Shown here piece after piece: positions 45,592 to 55,956 of a stretch of 64,000 nt of DNA. A program made the translations under genes and the position numbers. The DNA comes from Podospora bellae-mahoneyi (lineage: Eukaryota; Ascomycota; Sordariomycetes; Sordariales; Podosporaceae), in contig NC_085882.1 in the NCBI RefSeq assembly GCF_035222275.1, forward strand, positions 3,789,501 through 3,853,500, written 5' to 3'. The notes beneath the pieces are model-generated. The model searched no databases, was not told the origin of the DNA, and worked only from the letters and a program-made list of their open reading frames with translations. Position 1 is the stretch's first letter; each line of letters starts with the position of its first letter.

Positions 45592-48500
45592 ATGGCGGGA
45601 GCACCACCGAGCGGTGCCGCGAGCACGGTCGGGACAGGCGACACACTGGCTGACCAGCATCCTTACCAGGACAGGCGTCGTTCCTTCATGGTTGACGCCG
45701 ATGCCTTGGAACTCCAAAGAATCGCATCTGTTCTCTCGCGACATCAATCTCATGTGCGTCGACCGACTGCAAAGGATGACCCGACACTGGATCCCGAATC
45801 AGACCATTTCGATGTGACGCGATGGGTACGCCATTTTGTCGGACAACTCAACAAGCAAGGCCACAAGGCAACCAACCTGGGTGTTGTTTTTCGGGACCTG
45901 GATGTCTTTGGGTCGGGTTCAGCTCTGCAGCTTCAAGAGACGGTCGATTCAGTCCTTCTCGCCCCCTTTCGACTGGGAGAACTATTCGGCAGTCACAAAA
46001 AGGAGCGGAAGCAAATTCTGCATGGTTTCAACGGCTTGCTCAAGAGTGGCGAGCTTCTCGCTGTTCTGGGCCGTCCTGGATCAGGATGCAGCACCTTTCT
46101 CAAGAGCCTCTGCGGAGAGCTCTACGGCTTGGACGTCGGCAAGCGGTCCGTCATTCATTACAATGGCGCCTCACAGGCTCAGATGAAGAAGGAGTTCAAG
46201 GGCGAGGTTGTGTATAACCAAGAGGTCGACAAGCACTTTCCCCATCTCACAGTCGGTCAAACCCTTGAACACGCCGCTGCAATGCGCACCCCCTCCAACC
46301 GGGCCGAGGGCATGTCGAGATCTGAATACTGCCAGTACATCGCCCGCGTCGTCATGGCTGTTTTTGGCCTCAGTCACACCTATCACACCAAGGTGGGAAA
46401 TGACTACGTGCGAGGTGTCTCTGGTGGCGAACGAAAGAGGGTCAGTATTGCCGAGATGATGGTGGCCGGCTCTCCCATCTCGGCTTGGGACAACAGCACA
46501 CGAGGTCTGGACTCGACTTCAGCCCTCAAATTTGTCCAGGCCCTTCGACTCTATTCCAATATTGCTGGTTCGGCAAACGCCGTGGCCATGTACCAAGCCA
46601 GTCAAGCCATTTACGACGAATTTGACAAGACAACAGTCCTTTATGCCGGCCGTCAAATCTACTTTGGCCCTGCCAATGCGGCAAAAGATTTCTTTGAGCG
46701 CCAGGGCTGGTTCTGCCCTCCTCGTCAGACCACTGGTGATTTTTTGACATCAGTTACCAACCCCGAAGAACGCATCCCTCGACCTGGCATGGAACAAAAG
46801 GTGCCACGGACGCCCGAGGACTTTGAGAAGTACTGGCTTGCTTCGCCCGAGTTCAAGGCCCTTCAAGAAGAAATGGCCGCGTATGACCAAGAGTTTCAGG
46901 GCGAGCGTCAGATCCAAAGTCTGAGCCATCTGCGAGAGACCAAGAATCACAAGCAGGCCAAACACGTCCGCCCAGGCTCCCCATACATCATCAGCATCCC
47001 CATGCAGATCAAGCACAACACTGTTCGCGCCTATCAGAGGGTTTGGAACGATATCTCGGCCACTCTGGTCAATGTCGGTGCCAATCTGATCCTGGCCCTC
47101 ATTATCGGTTCCATTTTTTACGGCAACCCCGATGCCACTGTCGGTTTTGAAGGCAAGGGATCTGTCTTGTTCATGGCCATCCTGTTGAACGCCCTCACCG
47201 CCATCTCGGAAATCGACAGTCTTTACGATCAGCGACCCATTGTCGAAAAACATCACTCCTATGCGTTTTACCATCCCGCCACCGAAGCAGCAGCTGGCAT
47301 TGTGGCCGACTTGCCCATCAAGTTTGCCGCAGCTGTCGTGTTCAATCTCATTGCCTACTTTTTAGCCGGCCTTGGCCGGACACCCTCTCAATTCTTTCTC
47401 TACTTTTTGATCTCGTACATTTCGACTTTTGTCATGAGCGCCATTTTCCGGACTCTGGCGGCCATCACCAGAACCGTCTCTCAGGCCATGGCGTTGGCTG
47501 GTGTGTTGGCCTTGGCACTGGTCATGTACACTGGCTACATTATTCCTGTGCCGCAGATGCACCCCTGGTTTGGCTGGATTCGGTGGATCAACCCCATCTA
47601 CTACGCTTTCGAGATCCTGGTCGCCAACGAGTTCCATGGGAGGGAATTCACTTGCTCGGACATTATTCCGCCATACTCTCCTCCGCAAGGCTCAAGTTGG
47701 ATCTGTGCCAGTGCTGGAGCGGTCGCTGGAAGGCCAACCGTCAACGGAGATGCATACATCTCTGTGGCCTACCAGTACACGTACGATCACGTCTGGAGAA
47801 ACTTTGGCATCCTTATCGGCTTCTTGATCTTTTTCATGGGTGTGTATTTTGCCGCCGTGGAGCTCAACTCATCCGTGACAAGCACAGCCGAAGCCTTGGT
47901 CTTTCAGCGTGGCCATGTCCCCTCTCACTTGCAAAAGGGTAGAGACGAAGAGCGCGGGGGAGAGGGCGGTGCTGCGGCGGAAAGGGGAGCTCAAGACCCC
48001 GAGAATAGTGCCATTGAGCCTCAGAAGGACATCTTCACTTGGAAAGATGTGGTGTACGATATTGATGTCAAGGAGGGCAAGCGTCGGCTGTTGGACCATG
48101 TCTCTGGATGGGTGAAACCAGGTACGCTTACGGCTCTGATGGGCGCCTCTGGTGCCGGCAAGACGACATTATTGGACGTTCTCGCCCAGCGCACCAGCAT
48201 CGGCGTTGTCACCGGGGACATGCTTGTCAACGGCAGGCCATTCGGGGCCGACTTTCAGCGTCAAACCGGTTATGTGCAACAACAAGGTATGTTTTCTGTT
48301 TCCCGCCCTTGCCAACTATTTCTAATCCTGATCAGATCTCCATCTGGATACGGCGACTGTGAGAGAAAGTCTCCGTTTCAGCGCCATGCTTCGCCGCCCC
48401 AAGACAGTTTCCAAAGCAGAAAAGTTTGCGTTTGTCGAAGAAGTCATCAAGATGCTCGGCATGGAGGAATATGCCAACGCTGTTGTTGGCATTCCAGGCG

Positions 48501-50039
48501 AGGGCCTCAACGTCGAACAACGAAAACTTCTCACGATTGGCGTTGAGCTGGTGGCTAAACCCAAACTGTTGCTGTTCTTGGATGAGCCCACCAGCGGCCT
48601 TGACTCGCAGAGCGCCTGGGCCATTTGCGTCTTTCTGCGTAAGCTCGCCGATGCTGGCCAGGCTGTGTTGTGCACTATTCATCAACCTAATGCCATCTTG
48701 TTTCAACAATTTGACCGGCTCCTGTTCCTGGCCAAGGGGGGAAAGACAGTCTACTTTGGAAACATTGGACAAAACTCCAAGTCCCTGTTGGAATACTTTG
48801 AGCACCATGGAGCCAGGCACTGCGGCGACGATGAAAATCCTGCCGAGTACATGCTCGAGATTGTGGCCGAAGGCGTCAACAATAAGGGCCAGGATTGGCA
48901 TTCGGTCTGGAAGGACAGCGACGAGTTCAGGGATGTTCTCGCCGAGATTGACAGGATCCATTCTTCTTCACAACAAGACACCGTCGCCGCTCTTGCTGCG
49001 GAAGAGACAAACTCAGAGTTTGCCATGCCGTTCCATGCGCAGGTTTGGGAGGTGACACGGCGCATCTTTCAGCAGTACTGGAGAATGCCGGGATATGTCC
49101 TGGCCAAGTTCGCACTGGGAATCATGTCCGGCCTCTTTATTGGTTTCACCTTTTACCAAGCCGACGGGACCCAGGGTGGTATGAGAAATATTGTTTTTGC
49201 CGTGTTCATGGTCACCACCATCTTTACCACACTTGTGCAGCAGGTTCGTTCACCTATCAACTGTTTGAAGTGTCCGCCAGCTTACTGACTGCTCAAAGAT
49301 CCAACCCCTCTTCATCACCCAACGATCTCTCTACGAAGTTCGTGAGCGCCCTTCCAAAGCGTATTCCTGGAAGGCGTTCCTCATCGCCAATATCGTCGTC
49401 GAGATTCCCTATCAGATCCTCACGGGCATCCTCACATATGCGTGCTTTTACTATCCCGTTGTCGGCACAGGCCAGGCATCTTCCCGCCAGGGCCTCATCC
49501 TGCTCTTCATCATCCAGCTGTTCATATACGCCAGCGCCTTTGCGCACATGACCATCGTCGCCATGCCGGATGCCCACGCCGCAGCTGGTATCGTCATCCT
49601 CCTGACCATGATGAGCACCATCTTTAGCGGTGTGCTCCAGACGAGAATCGCATTGCCCGGGTTTTGGGTGTTTATGTACTACGTCAGCCCGTTCACATAC
49701 TGGATCAGCGGAATCGTTTCGACTGTGCTGCACGAGAGGCCAGTCGAGTGCTCCGTGTCGGAGACCTTGATCTTTGACCCGCCCCAGGGAATGAACTGCG
49801 CGCAGTATCTCTCTCCCTTGGCCGGACAGGGTTCGGGCTCGCTTCAAAACCCCTTCGACACTGAAGGGTGCAGGTATTGCGGGTTTGGCGTTGCGGACCA
49901 ATATCTCGCCGGGGTCGACATCTTTTGGGAGGACAGGTGGAGGAATTTTGGAATCATGTGGGCGTATATCGCGTTCAACATTGCGGTTGCGATTGGAGTT
50001 TATTACATCTTCAGGGTGAGAAAGATGACAAAGAAGTAA
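45592..50039 (+). CDS. PDR/CDR-type ABC drug-efflux transporter (ABC-G full transporter), three exons
   Basis: Exons 45592-48286, 48336-49243 and 49299-50039, with introns of 49 and 55 nt, give 1447 residues, normal for the fungal PDR family. The order is NBD-TMD-NBD-TMD. NBD1 (about 130-370) has the Cys-type Walker [10 protein letters not shown], signature [10 protein letters not shown] and Walker B with [12 protein letters not shown]1 spans about 480-740. NBD2 (about 815-1040) has canonical GASGAGKTT, a degenerate signature LNVEQRKLL and Walker [18 protein letters not shown]2 lies at about 1135-1430. The alternation of one normal and one degenerate site is the known PDR asymmetry. The first intron falls inside NBD2 ([19 protein letters not shown]). 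Such pumps sit in the plasma membrane and export hydrophobic compounds, including antifungals and metabolites. It lies 3.3 kb from the dead P450/cyclase remnants. Confidence 0.96.
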
Positions 50040-50137
50040 ATCCTAGAGATAAGAGATAGACATAATCTAGAGCTTAATTCCTAATAGTACCCTTTATGCC
50101 TACTCCCGCACATCCCTAGCCCCCGGGTTCTCGTGGT

Positions 50138-50596
50138 CTAGATTGTCGTCGCTGTTGGCACAGGTATGGTGCGGATGCCGCTGGGGCCGCTAGGGCCTAC
50201 ACCAGAATATCGCAGCCCGGCATATCTCGCCACAGCAGCATCGCTCATGTTGGAGATGACGAGCGTTCCATCTCCAATGAGGTGGAGATTGCCCTGCGTC
50301 CTGGTCCAGTTGTTGTTTTTGCGTCCAGCAGCTTCGCGAGCCAGCTCCTCCTCGATCTCGCCAACGCAACTGCTGCTCAGCTCGTGGATAACGGCCATTT
50401 TGTAATTGGCGATGAGTGTCATTGGATTCTTGAGCTGGGGCTGGCAGGTGGGGTCAAAGGTCTGCCAGCAGGGAGCAGGAGGGAGGTATCCGAGTGCCAG
50501 TTCGGGGTCGTACATTGGCGAGCATCTCTTGGTGAGATGTGAGCTGGCAGCCGCCGTGGCGGTGGCGGCCAAGGAGAGGAAAGTGATGAGTTGCAT
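50138..50596 (-). CDS. Small secreted protein (152 residues)
   Basis: The frame is open further upstream, but the first ATG that gives a sensible product is at 50596, opening a signal peptide (MQLITFLSLAATATAAA). The mature part has RCSPMYDPELALGYLPPAPCWQTFDPTC and later SSSCVGEIEEEL, four to five cysteines in all, then a sequon NNWT and a C-terminus rich in Gly, Pro and Thr. No domain is recognised. It ends 98 nt from the ABC transporter stop (tail to tail). Extracellular, function unknown. Confidence 0.7.
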   Translation of the reverse strand: MQLITFLSLAATATAAASSHLTKRCSPMYDPELALGYLPPAPCWQTFDPTCQPQLKNPMTLIANYKMAVIHELSSSCVGEIEEELAREAAGRKNNNWTRTQGNLHLIGDGTLVISNMSDAAVARYAGLRYSGVGPSGPSGIRTIPVPTATTI

Positions 50597-51119
50597 GGTG
50601 AAGATGTTTGAAGTTGCGTGGCTGGTTCTGTTGACACGGCCGACGATGGACGCTACCAAGGTGGTCTTTATATCATGATTTCAAAGAGACAATCTAAAAA
50701 AAGAAGGATGCATTCCACTGGCTTGGCTGGCTCATTCCCCGCATGGAGAAACACGAGCTCTACGCTGACGGGGCGCCGGGTAAATCGGCCCATCTTTTCG
50801 AGCGAGAGATTCGGGCATACACGATGTTCAGAACGCAGTCAGATGCTGTCGGAGATGGTTCTTGCCCGCCAATGCCACGTTAAATGTCAAAAACACCGAC
50901 GGGGAGGAGTGAAGGACGGCTGTCCTCCTCCGATGCCTCTTCTAGTATCGCTCGGCATGCTTGTAGTGTCGTAGCGAATCCTCCATGCAACCGTTTCACG
51001 TCTAAATACGAACTAAAAACACATATATGGCTCTTATTCACTGCTGCCTACGTAAAAGGACTTTGACAAATATTATTAACGTTATGCTATTACATCTATC
51101 ACTCAATGATATCATACAT
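50597..51119. other. Intergenic spacer
   Basis: Promoter of the small secreted protein (a TATATCATG-like stretch lies about 80 nt upstream of its ATG) and 3' flank of the DPP IV gene. Nothing else seen. Confidence 0.45.
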
Positions 51120-53513
51120 TCAGGCAACCCATTTCTTGCCCATACCCTTCTTGCTCCACTGGTGGCTGCCGCCGGTGCCGGTTCTCTTCTTCTCCTCAAA
51201 CAACTTCTTGCTCAGTTGCTTGTACACAAACGTGCCTTGCGAATTGTAGCGGATGCTGTGATCAGAATCGGTAAACCAGGTCACCTCGAGCTTCTCTGGG
51301 CTGACGCGGTCTCCCATCAGCAGATCAGCGAGGGCGGCAGCGTTCTGAAAGTGAACATTGTCATCGCCGGTTCCGTGCTGAATCAGGAAGCCACCGGCAA
51401 TCTTCTTGAAGCCGTCCGTGTTGTGCACCGCCGACTTGTTGTATCCAGCAGCGTTGAGCGCGGGTGTCTTCATGTATCTCTCGGTGTACATGGTGTCGTA
51501 GAAGCGCCAGTCCGAGACGGGAGCGGTGGCGATACCCAGAGAGATGATGGGATCGCCAATTTCGACCACCTTGGCCGTGAGATACCCGCCATACGACCAG
51601 CCCCAGATACCAATCTTGGAGGCATCGACCCACGGATTCTTGGCCAGCCACTTGGCGGCCCAGATCTGGTCCTGGGCCTCAAGATCACCCAGGTTGGAGG
51701 CGACCGCGGACCGGAAAGCGCGGCCCTTGAGACCGGTGCCACGGTTGTCAACAGTAAAAGTGATGTACTCGAGCTCGGGATCGGAAGCAATATAGGCGTT
51801 CCAGCTAAAAGATTGCATTCCCTTGTTGACCTGCTGAGCACCGGGGCCGCCATAGGGAGTCAACAAGACGGGGTACTTCTTGTCGGGAGAAAAGTTGGCG
51901 GGGAGACGGAGCATGGCGTTGAGCTTGAAGCCAGAAGGGTGGTCAAGTTCGTGATACGTAATGTTGGGAAGCTTGTACTCCTTGAGGTTGTTGAGGAGAC
52001 GGTCATTGTTGTTGATGACGCGGAGGGGGGTCTTGGAGTCGATCTTGTAAAGCTCTTGGTAGGGGACGTTGGGGCCGGCATATCTCAGGATGTAATAGCC
52101 ACCGCCGGTGGAAAAGGAAGCGGACCAGACGGCAGAAACCTTGTCGTCGACCAATGGAGTCTTCTTCTTGGTGATGTAGGAAACCGAGTAAATGTGACGC
52201 TCGGTGCTGTGGCGCTCTGTGGACGTGTAGTAAATCAGTCCTCTGGAGGTGTCGATCTTGTTGATACCGGTAACCTCCCAGCTGCCCGATGTAAGAGCAA
52301 TCTTGTCCTTGCCGTCCACCGAGAAGAGGTAGATGTGGTTCCACCCCGACTCGTCCGACAAGTCAAGGTAGTACTCCTTTTCGTCGTCTTTGCCCTTGCC
52401 CTTGCCTTTGCCCTTTGCCTTGCCCTTTCCTTTGCCCTTTTGCTCCGTGATGGAGCCGATGAAGCTGATGGCCGCGTTGTTGTCAAGCCAGCCGTCGGAT
52501 CCATCACGCTGGCGGGTGAGGGTGGAGGTCTTGGTGGTGGTGTCAACAACCACGAGCTTTTCGTGGTCCTGAACACGGTTGAAAGCGCGGTAGATGACCT
52601 TGTCGTGCTCCTCGGTCAACCAAGCAACCTCGCCAATGATCAAGTCATCGGCTGCCCACGCAGTAACAGGAATCTCGGTCGTCTTCTTGTCCTTGACGCT
52701 CAAGAGGTGGAAGGTCACGGTGGGGTTGGTGGTGCCAACCTTGGGATACCTCAGCTCCAGCTCACGGGGATAGGCCGGGGCGACCTTTTGGTTGTCCATA
52801 AAGTAAGGAATCGTGAAGGTGTCGACTCCGGTCTCGTTGAAGCTCAGGTAAGCAATGTACTCGCCGTCGGGTGAATACCAGAGCGCATGGTCGGTGCCAA
52901 AGATTTCCTCCTCGTAGACCCAGTCAGGAACAGCGTTGAAAAGATCAGGGCCGCCGTTAGTGGTGATCTGGCTGATGGTGCCATTGTCCCAGAGGAAGAG
53001 GTTGTTGCCCTGGACAAAGGCAATCTGGGAGGACGACGCAGGGTTCCAGGTAGCATACTGGATATCACCCTTGGAACCAGGCACGAGCTGCTGGGTCTGC
53101 CCGGTGGCCACATCCTGGACCAGGTAGTTGGCAAAGTAGGAGTGACGATACTGCTTAGTATAGTCGACAGCCCACAAGACCTTGGTCTGGTCGTGGGAGA
53201 TGGAGTAGTCCCAATAGTCGGCGGGGATCTTGCTGGAGGCGAGGAATGTGGTCTTGTTGCCACTGGCGACGTTTTCAAAGACAAGCGATCCGTCGGAGGC
53301 GAGGGTGATGAAGTCGCCGTCGTTGTCGGTCTGGGCCCAGGTGATTCCGGTGGTGGACACAGAGAGAGCGCCCGGGCTGCCCGTGGTGACATTGTACGTG
53401 AGCAGCTTGGAGCCGCCTCCGACGGGCTGGTGGGGGGGGCGAGGTGGGTCGATGGCTGAGACGGCGCCCAACAGGGCGGCGGCAGCGCCGACGAGAGCTG
53501 CGACGCGCTGCAT
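51120..53513 (-). CDS. Secreted dipeptidyl peptidase IV (S9B serine peptidase) with Lys-Gly repeat insertion
   Basis: Single-exon gene of 797 residues; the ATG at 53513 opens a signal peptide (MQRVAALVGAAAALLGAVSA). The N-terminal beta-propeller carries the family's double-Glu loop in DWVYEEEIFGTDHALWYSPDG (substrate N-terminus anchoring). The C-terminal alpha/beta-hydrolase domain has catalytic Ser in GWSYGGY, Asp in GTGDDNVHF and His in DSDHSIRY. The enzyme removes X-Pro or X-Ala dipeptides from peptide N-termini outside the cell. Unusual: at about residues 356-377 the propeller contains an almost pure Lys-Gly run (one Ala replaces a Gly) encoded by an imperfect hexanucleotide repeat. The C-terminus ends in a basic stretch rather than a membrane anchor, which agrees with a secreted form. 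Confidence 0.95.
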   Translation of the reverse strand: MQRVAALVGAAAALLGAVSAIDPPRPPHQPVGGGSKLLTYNVTTGSPGALSVSTTGITWAQTDNDGDFITLASDGSLVFENVASGNKTTFLASSKIPADYWDYSISHDQTKVLWAVDYTKQYRHSYFANYLVQDVATGQTQQLVPGSKGDIQYATWNPASSSQIAFVQGNNLFLWDNGTISQITTNGGPDLFNAVPDWVYEEEIFGTDHALWYSPDGEYIAYLSFNETGVDTFTIPYFMDNQKVAPAYPRELELRYPKVGTTNPTVTFHLLSVKDKKTTEIPVTAWAADDLIIGEVAWLTEEHDKVIYRAFNRVQDHEKLVVVDTTTKTSTLTRQRDGSDGWLDNNAAISFIGSITEQKGKGKGKAKGKGKGKGKDDEKEYYLDLSDESGWNHIYLFSVDGKDKIALTSGSWEVTGINKIDTSRGLIYYTSTERHSTERHIYSVSYITKKKTPLVDDKVSAVWSASFSTGGGYYILRYAGPNVPYQELYKIDSKTPLRVINNNDRLLNNLKEYKLPNITYHELDHPSGFKLNAMLRLPANFSPDKKYPVLLTPYGGPGAQQVNKGMQSFSWNAYIASDPELEYITFTVDNRGTGLKGRAFRSAVASNLGDLEAQDQIWAAKWLAKNPWVDASKIGIWGWSYGGYLTAKVVEIGDPIISLGIATAPVSDWRFYDTMYTERYMKTPALNAAGYNKSAVHNTDGFKKIAGGFLIQHGTGDDNVHFQNAAALADLLMGDRVSPEKLEVTWFTDSDHSIRYNSQGTFVYKQLSKKLFEEKKRTGTGGSHQWSKKGMGKKWVA
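52388..52446 (-). repeat. Hexanucleotide-type repeat encoding Lys-Gly
   Basis: About nine imperfect copies of a 6-nt unit (AAGGGC and variants) inside the DPP IV gene. Lengths in multiples of 6 keep the frame, so expansion or contraction would change only the Lys-Gly count. Confidence 0.85.
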
Positions 53514-53762
53514 GGTGTTGACGTGGGAGGAGGGGAAACTGGGAGCGCCTGCCGAGAGCAAGAGACACGAAAGCGGCAGCATTTCTTGGTTTTAAGGTTC
53601 GGATCGACAATCTCCTGCCCGGAAGGGAAAGCCGGGTCTAGCATCCGAGGACGGCAGGTATGTTGTTCAACGTCCCATTCAGATGACATAATCAAGGCCC
53701 GATCCAGAAGGTGGTTTATAAGTGGGCGCGCCAAGCAATGGGAAGCATAATTTGTCAATTAA

Positions 53763-55130
53763 TTAATCTCTGAGCCAGCCCTTGGGACCACCCCAGGTGC
53801 CTTTAACCATATACTTGTAGTATACCCAAGGAAAAAAGTCCTTTTTCAAGTGATAAAATGCCCGTCTCGGCACCGCCTGGTCAATCCTCAGCGCCTTTCC
53901 AAACGTCTCCTTGGGTACGCCGCCGTACTTGAACTCGGCCAGCAGCACCTTGCCGTACTCTGTCAACAGCGGGCACGATGTGTAGCCGTCATACTCCTCG
54001 TCCGCCTCCTTGCCCTTCATTGACCTCAGCACATTCTTGACCAGAACCGGCGCTTGCGCCGTGATGGCTGCGGCCGTCTTGGATGTGGGCAAACTGGAAG
54101 CATCTCCGGCACTCCACACATTCTTCCACTTTTTGTGCCGGAGCGTCTCTTCGTCGACATCGACAAATCCAGCCTCGTTGGCAAGAGGACTGGATTTGAC
54201 AAAGGCGTGAGCGCCCATTTTGGGAGTGACATGCATCAGATCAAACTTGCGGGTGAGCTTCTGGTTCTCGCCATGGCTAAACACGGCATCGTTGCCGTTG
54301 ATTTCAACCAGATCATGCGCAAACAATCCCTCTACTCCTCTCTCTTTCCGCAGCTTTTCCAGCACGGCAGAGTACTTGGGAACGCCAAACATGACGGGAA
54401 GGCCGGTCGCGAATGTGATGTGGATGGGTGATGACGAGGGGTTTGCTGGGTCGTAAAGACCGGATTTCTTCCAGTGATCAAGGGCAAGCCACATGATCTT
54501 TTGAGGAGCGCCGGCGCACTTGACAACACCCATCGGCTGGGTGAAAATGGCCTGGCCGCCCTTGAGTGCCTTGATGGTGCGATCCGCCTTGTCGCACGTG
54601 TCGTAGCCGTAGATGGAGGAGACGCCCGAATCTGGGTTGGAGAGGGCATCCTGAAGCCCCTTGATGCTGTTGAAGTCAACCTTGATTCCGGGCACCACGA
54701 CGAGGTGCTCATAGTTGAGCTTGTCACCGTTGTCGAGAGTGACAGTGTTGGACTCTGGCGAGAAGGATGCCAACTCTGTGTTGTAGAATCGCAGCTTGGG
54801 ATCGATCAAACTCTTGAGTGGTTTCCTGAGCTGCTCCTTATTCTTGAGACCGCCGCCCACCAGGGTCCATCCGGGCTGGTAGTGATGCCATTCTGCCGGG
54901 TCGACAATCGCAATGTCGTCTTGGGAGAATTTCCCCTTGCGCAGGAGCTGGTGGCTGATGGTCAGACCAGCTGAACCACCGCCGACAACGACGACCTTGT
55001 GATTTCTGGTGGTGGAGGTGACATTGGCGACACTCGCAAAAGTGCGCACGGCAGCCGGGGCCAGTTGCGTGATGACTGAGCGGCGGGCAGCACAGGCTGC
55101 TGTGGTGACTAATAGTTGACTGCTGGACAT
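53763..55130 (-). CDS. Mitochondrial sulfide:quinone oxidoreductase (SQR, hmt2-like)
   Basis: Single-exon gene of 455 residues with ATG at 55130. The first ~38 residues are Arg/Ser/Ala-rich without acids (mitochondrial presequence). The FAD-binding start is VVVVGGGSAGLTISHQLL at about 46-63. WHHYQPGWTLVGGG and the cysteines in YDTCDKAD and VVKCAGAPQKIMW are those of the eukaryotic type II SQR group; AGDASSLPTSKTAAAI is the second FAD contact. A C-terminal aromatic stretch (FFPWVYYKYMVKG) probably inserts in the inner membrane to reach ubiquinone. The enzyme oxidises sulfide to a persulfide and passes electrons to quinone. It is divergent with the persulfide dioxygenase gene, the next enzyme of the pathway. 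Confidence 0.95.
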   Translation of the reverse strand: MSSSQLLVTTAACAARRSVITQLAPAAVRTFASVANVTSTTRNHKVVVVGGGSAGLTISHQLLRKGKFSQDDIAIVDPAEWHHYQPGWTLVGGGLKNKEQLRKPLKSLIDPKLRFYNTELASFSPESNTVTLDNGDKLNYEHLVVVPGIKVDFNSIKGLQDALSNPDSGVSSIYGYDTCDKADRTIKALKGGQAIFTQPMGVVKCAGAPQKIMWLALDHWKKSGLYDPANPSSSPIHITFATGLPVMFGVPKYSAVLEKLRKERGVEGLFAHDLVEINGNDAVFSHGENQKLTRKFDLMHVTPKMGAHAFVKSSPLANEAGFVDVDEETLRHKKWKNVWSAGDASSLPTSKTAAAITAQAPVLVKNVLRSMKGKEADEEYDGYTSCPLLTEYGKVLLAEFKYGGVPKETFGKALRIDQAVPRRAFYHLKKDFFPWVYYKYMVKGTWGGPKGWLRD

Positions 55131-55956
55131 GTTGGGATGGTGATGACGAGAGGTCTGTCAAACGGAGGTCTGAGATCTCAGATCCAGGAACAGGAGAGGT
55201 GTGTGCTGAATGAGATGGAGGACAAAGAGCTGAAATGGTGTGCTCGAGCGTGAGCGAATTACCCAAGGGAGACGGCCAAATGTGGGGCAAGTCGCCGAGT
55301 CCCGGAGCTGTGAAACTTTTCTTGTCGCCGGTCGAGTTGACTGCACTTGTGATGACTCGGCCACCGGGTGAGCAAGTTTCTCTTCCTCCCATGATACTCG
55401 GTCGGCGAAAACAGCCATTCCACACATCCGATGAAGTTTTTCTCCCGGGCCGAGCGACCCGGTTAGTCACAGCGTTGCAATAATCGCCGTCTCTACGGCT
55501 GTCGGTGGCAGTCGGCGGCGTCGGAACTCGGCGGATGATGGGCATCGTGGTGCTGAAAAACGGTTTCTAAGGAGAAAAAGCTGAATATGGCGAGATCAAT
55601 CAGTAAGTAAAGTGGCTTCTCTTTTGTTCCTCATATCAACAAGCTGGCGTCGACGACGATGATTTCCTGATGTCGCCGTTGACGATGGCCGATAGACAGC
55701 GAGGCCGGCAGCACGGACCACCAGTTGCCGGGCCGCTGTAAGTCACCCGGAGGTGGTGTGCCACGATGGACTGACGGCGATATCACGGGCCAGGGTTCCC
55801 AGCTTAGCCCCCATGCTTCTTGCCTCCCGGTAATGCCCAGTAGGCCGGCGTCTGCAACATCCCTGCAACACTTGTCATACACAAAGCTTAAACAGACCGA
55901 CTCCCATCCCAACTGATCAGCGTGTTGTCTTTGCCCTCACGCTCACCAAGACCACC
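55131..55956. promoter_or_regulatory. Shared divergent promoter region of the sulfide-oxidation pair
   Basis: 826 nt separate the two divergent ATGs of SQR and the ETHE1-like gene. Nothing inside is convincingly coding. A shared or coordinated promoter is inferred from arrangement and pathway; no specific factor site was identified. Confidence 0.5.

Noticed and set aside
51027-52874. A 615-codon open frame on plus opposite the DPP IV gene
   Set aside because: It is the antisense shadow of a GC-rich coding exon with strong codon bias; it is hydrophobic/Val-Leu-rich without a domain, while the minus strand has the full catalytic triad.
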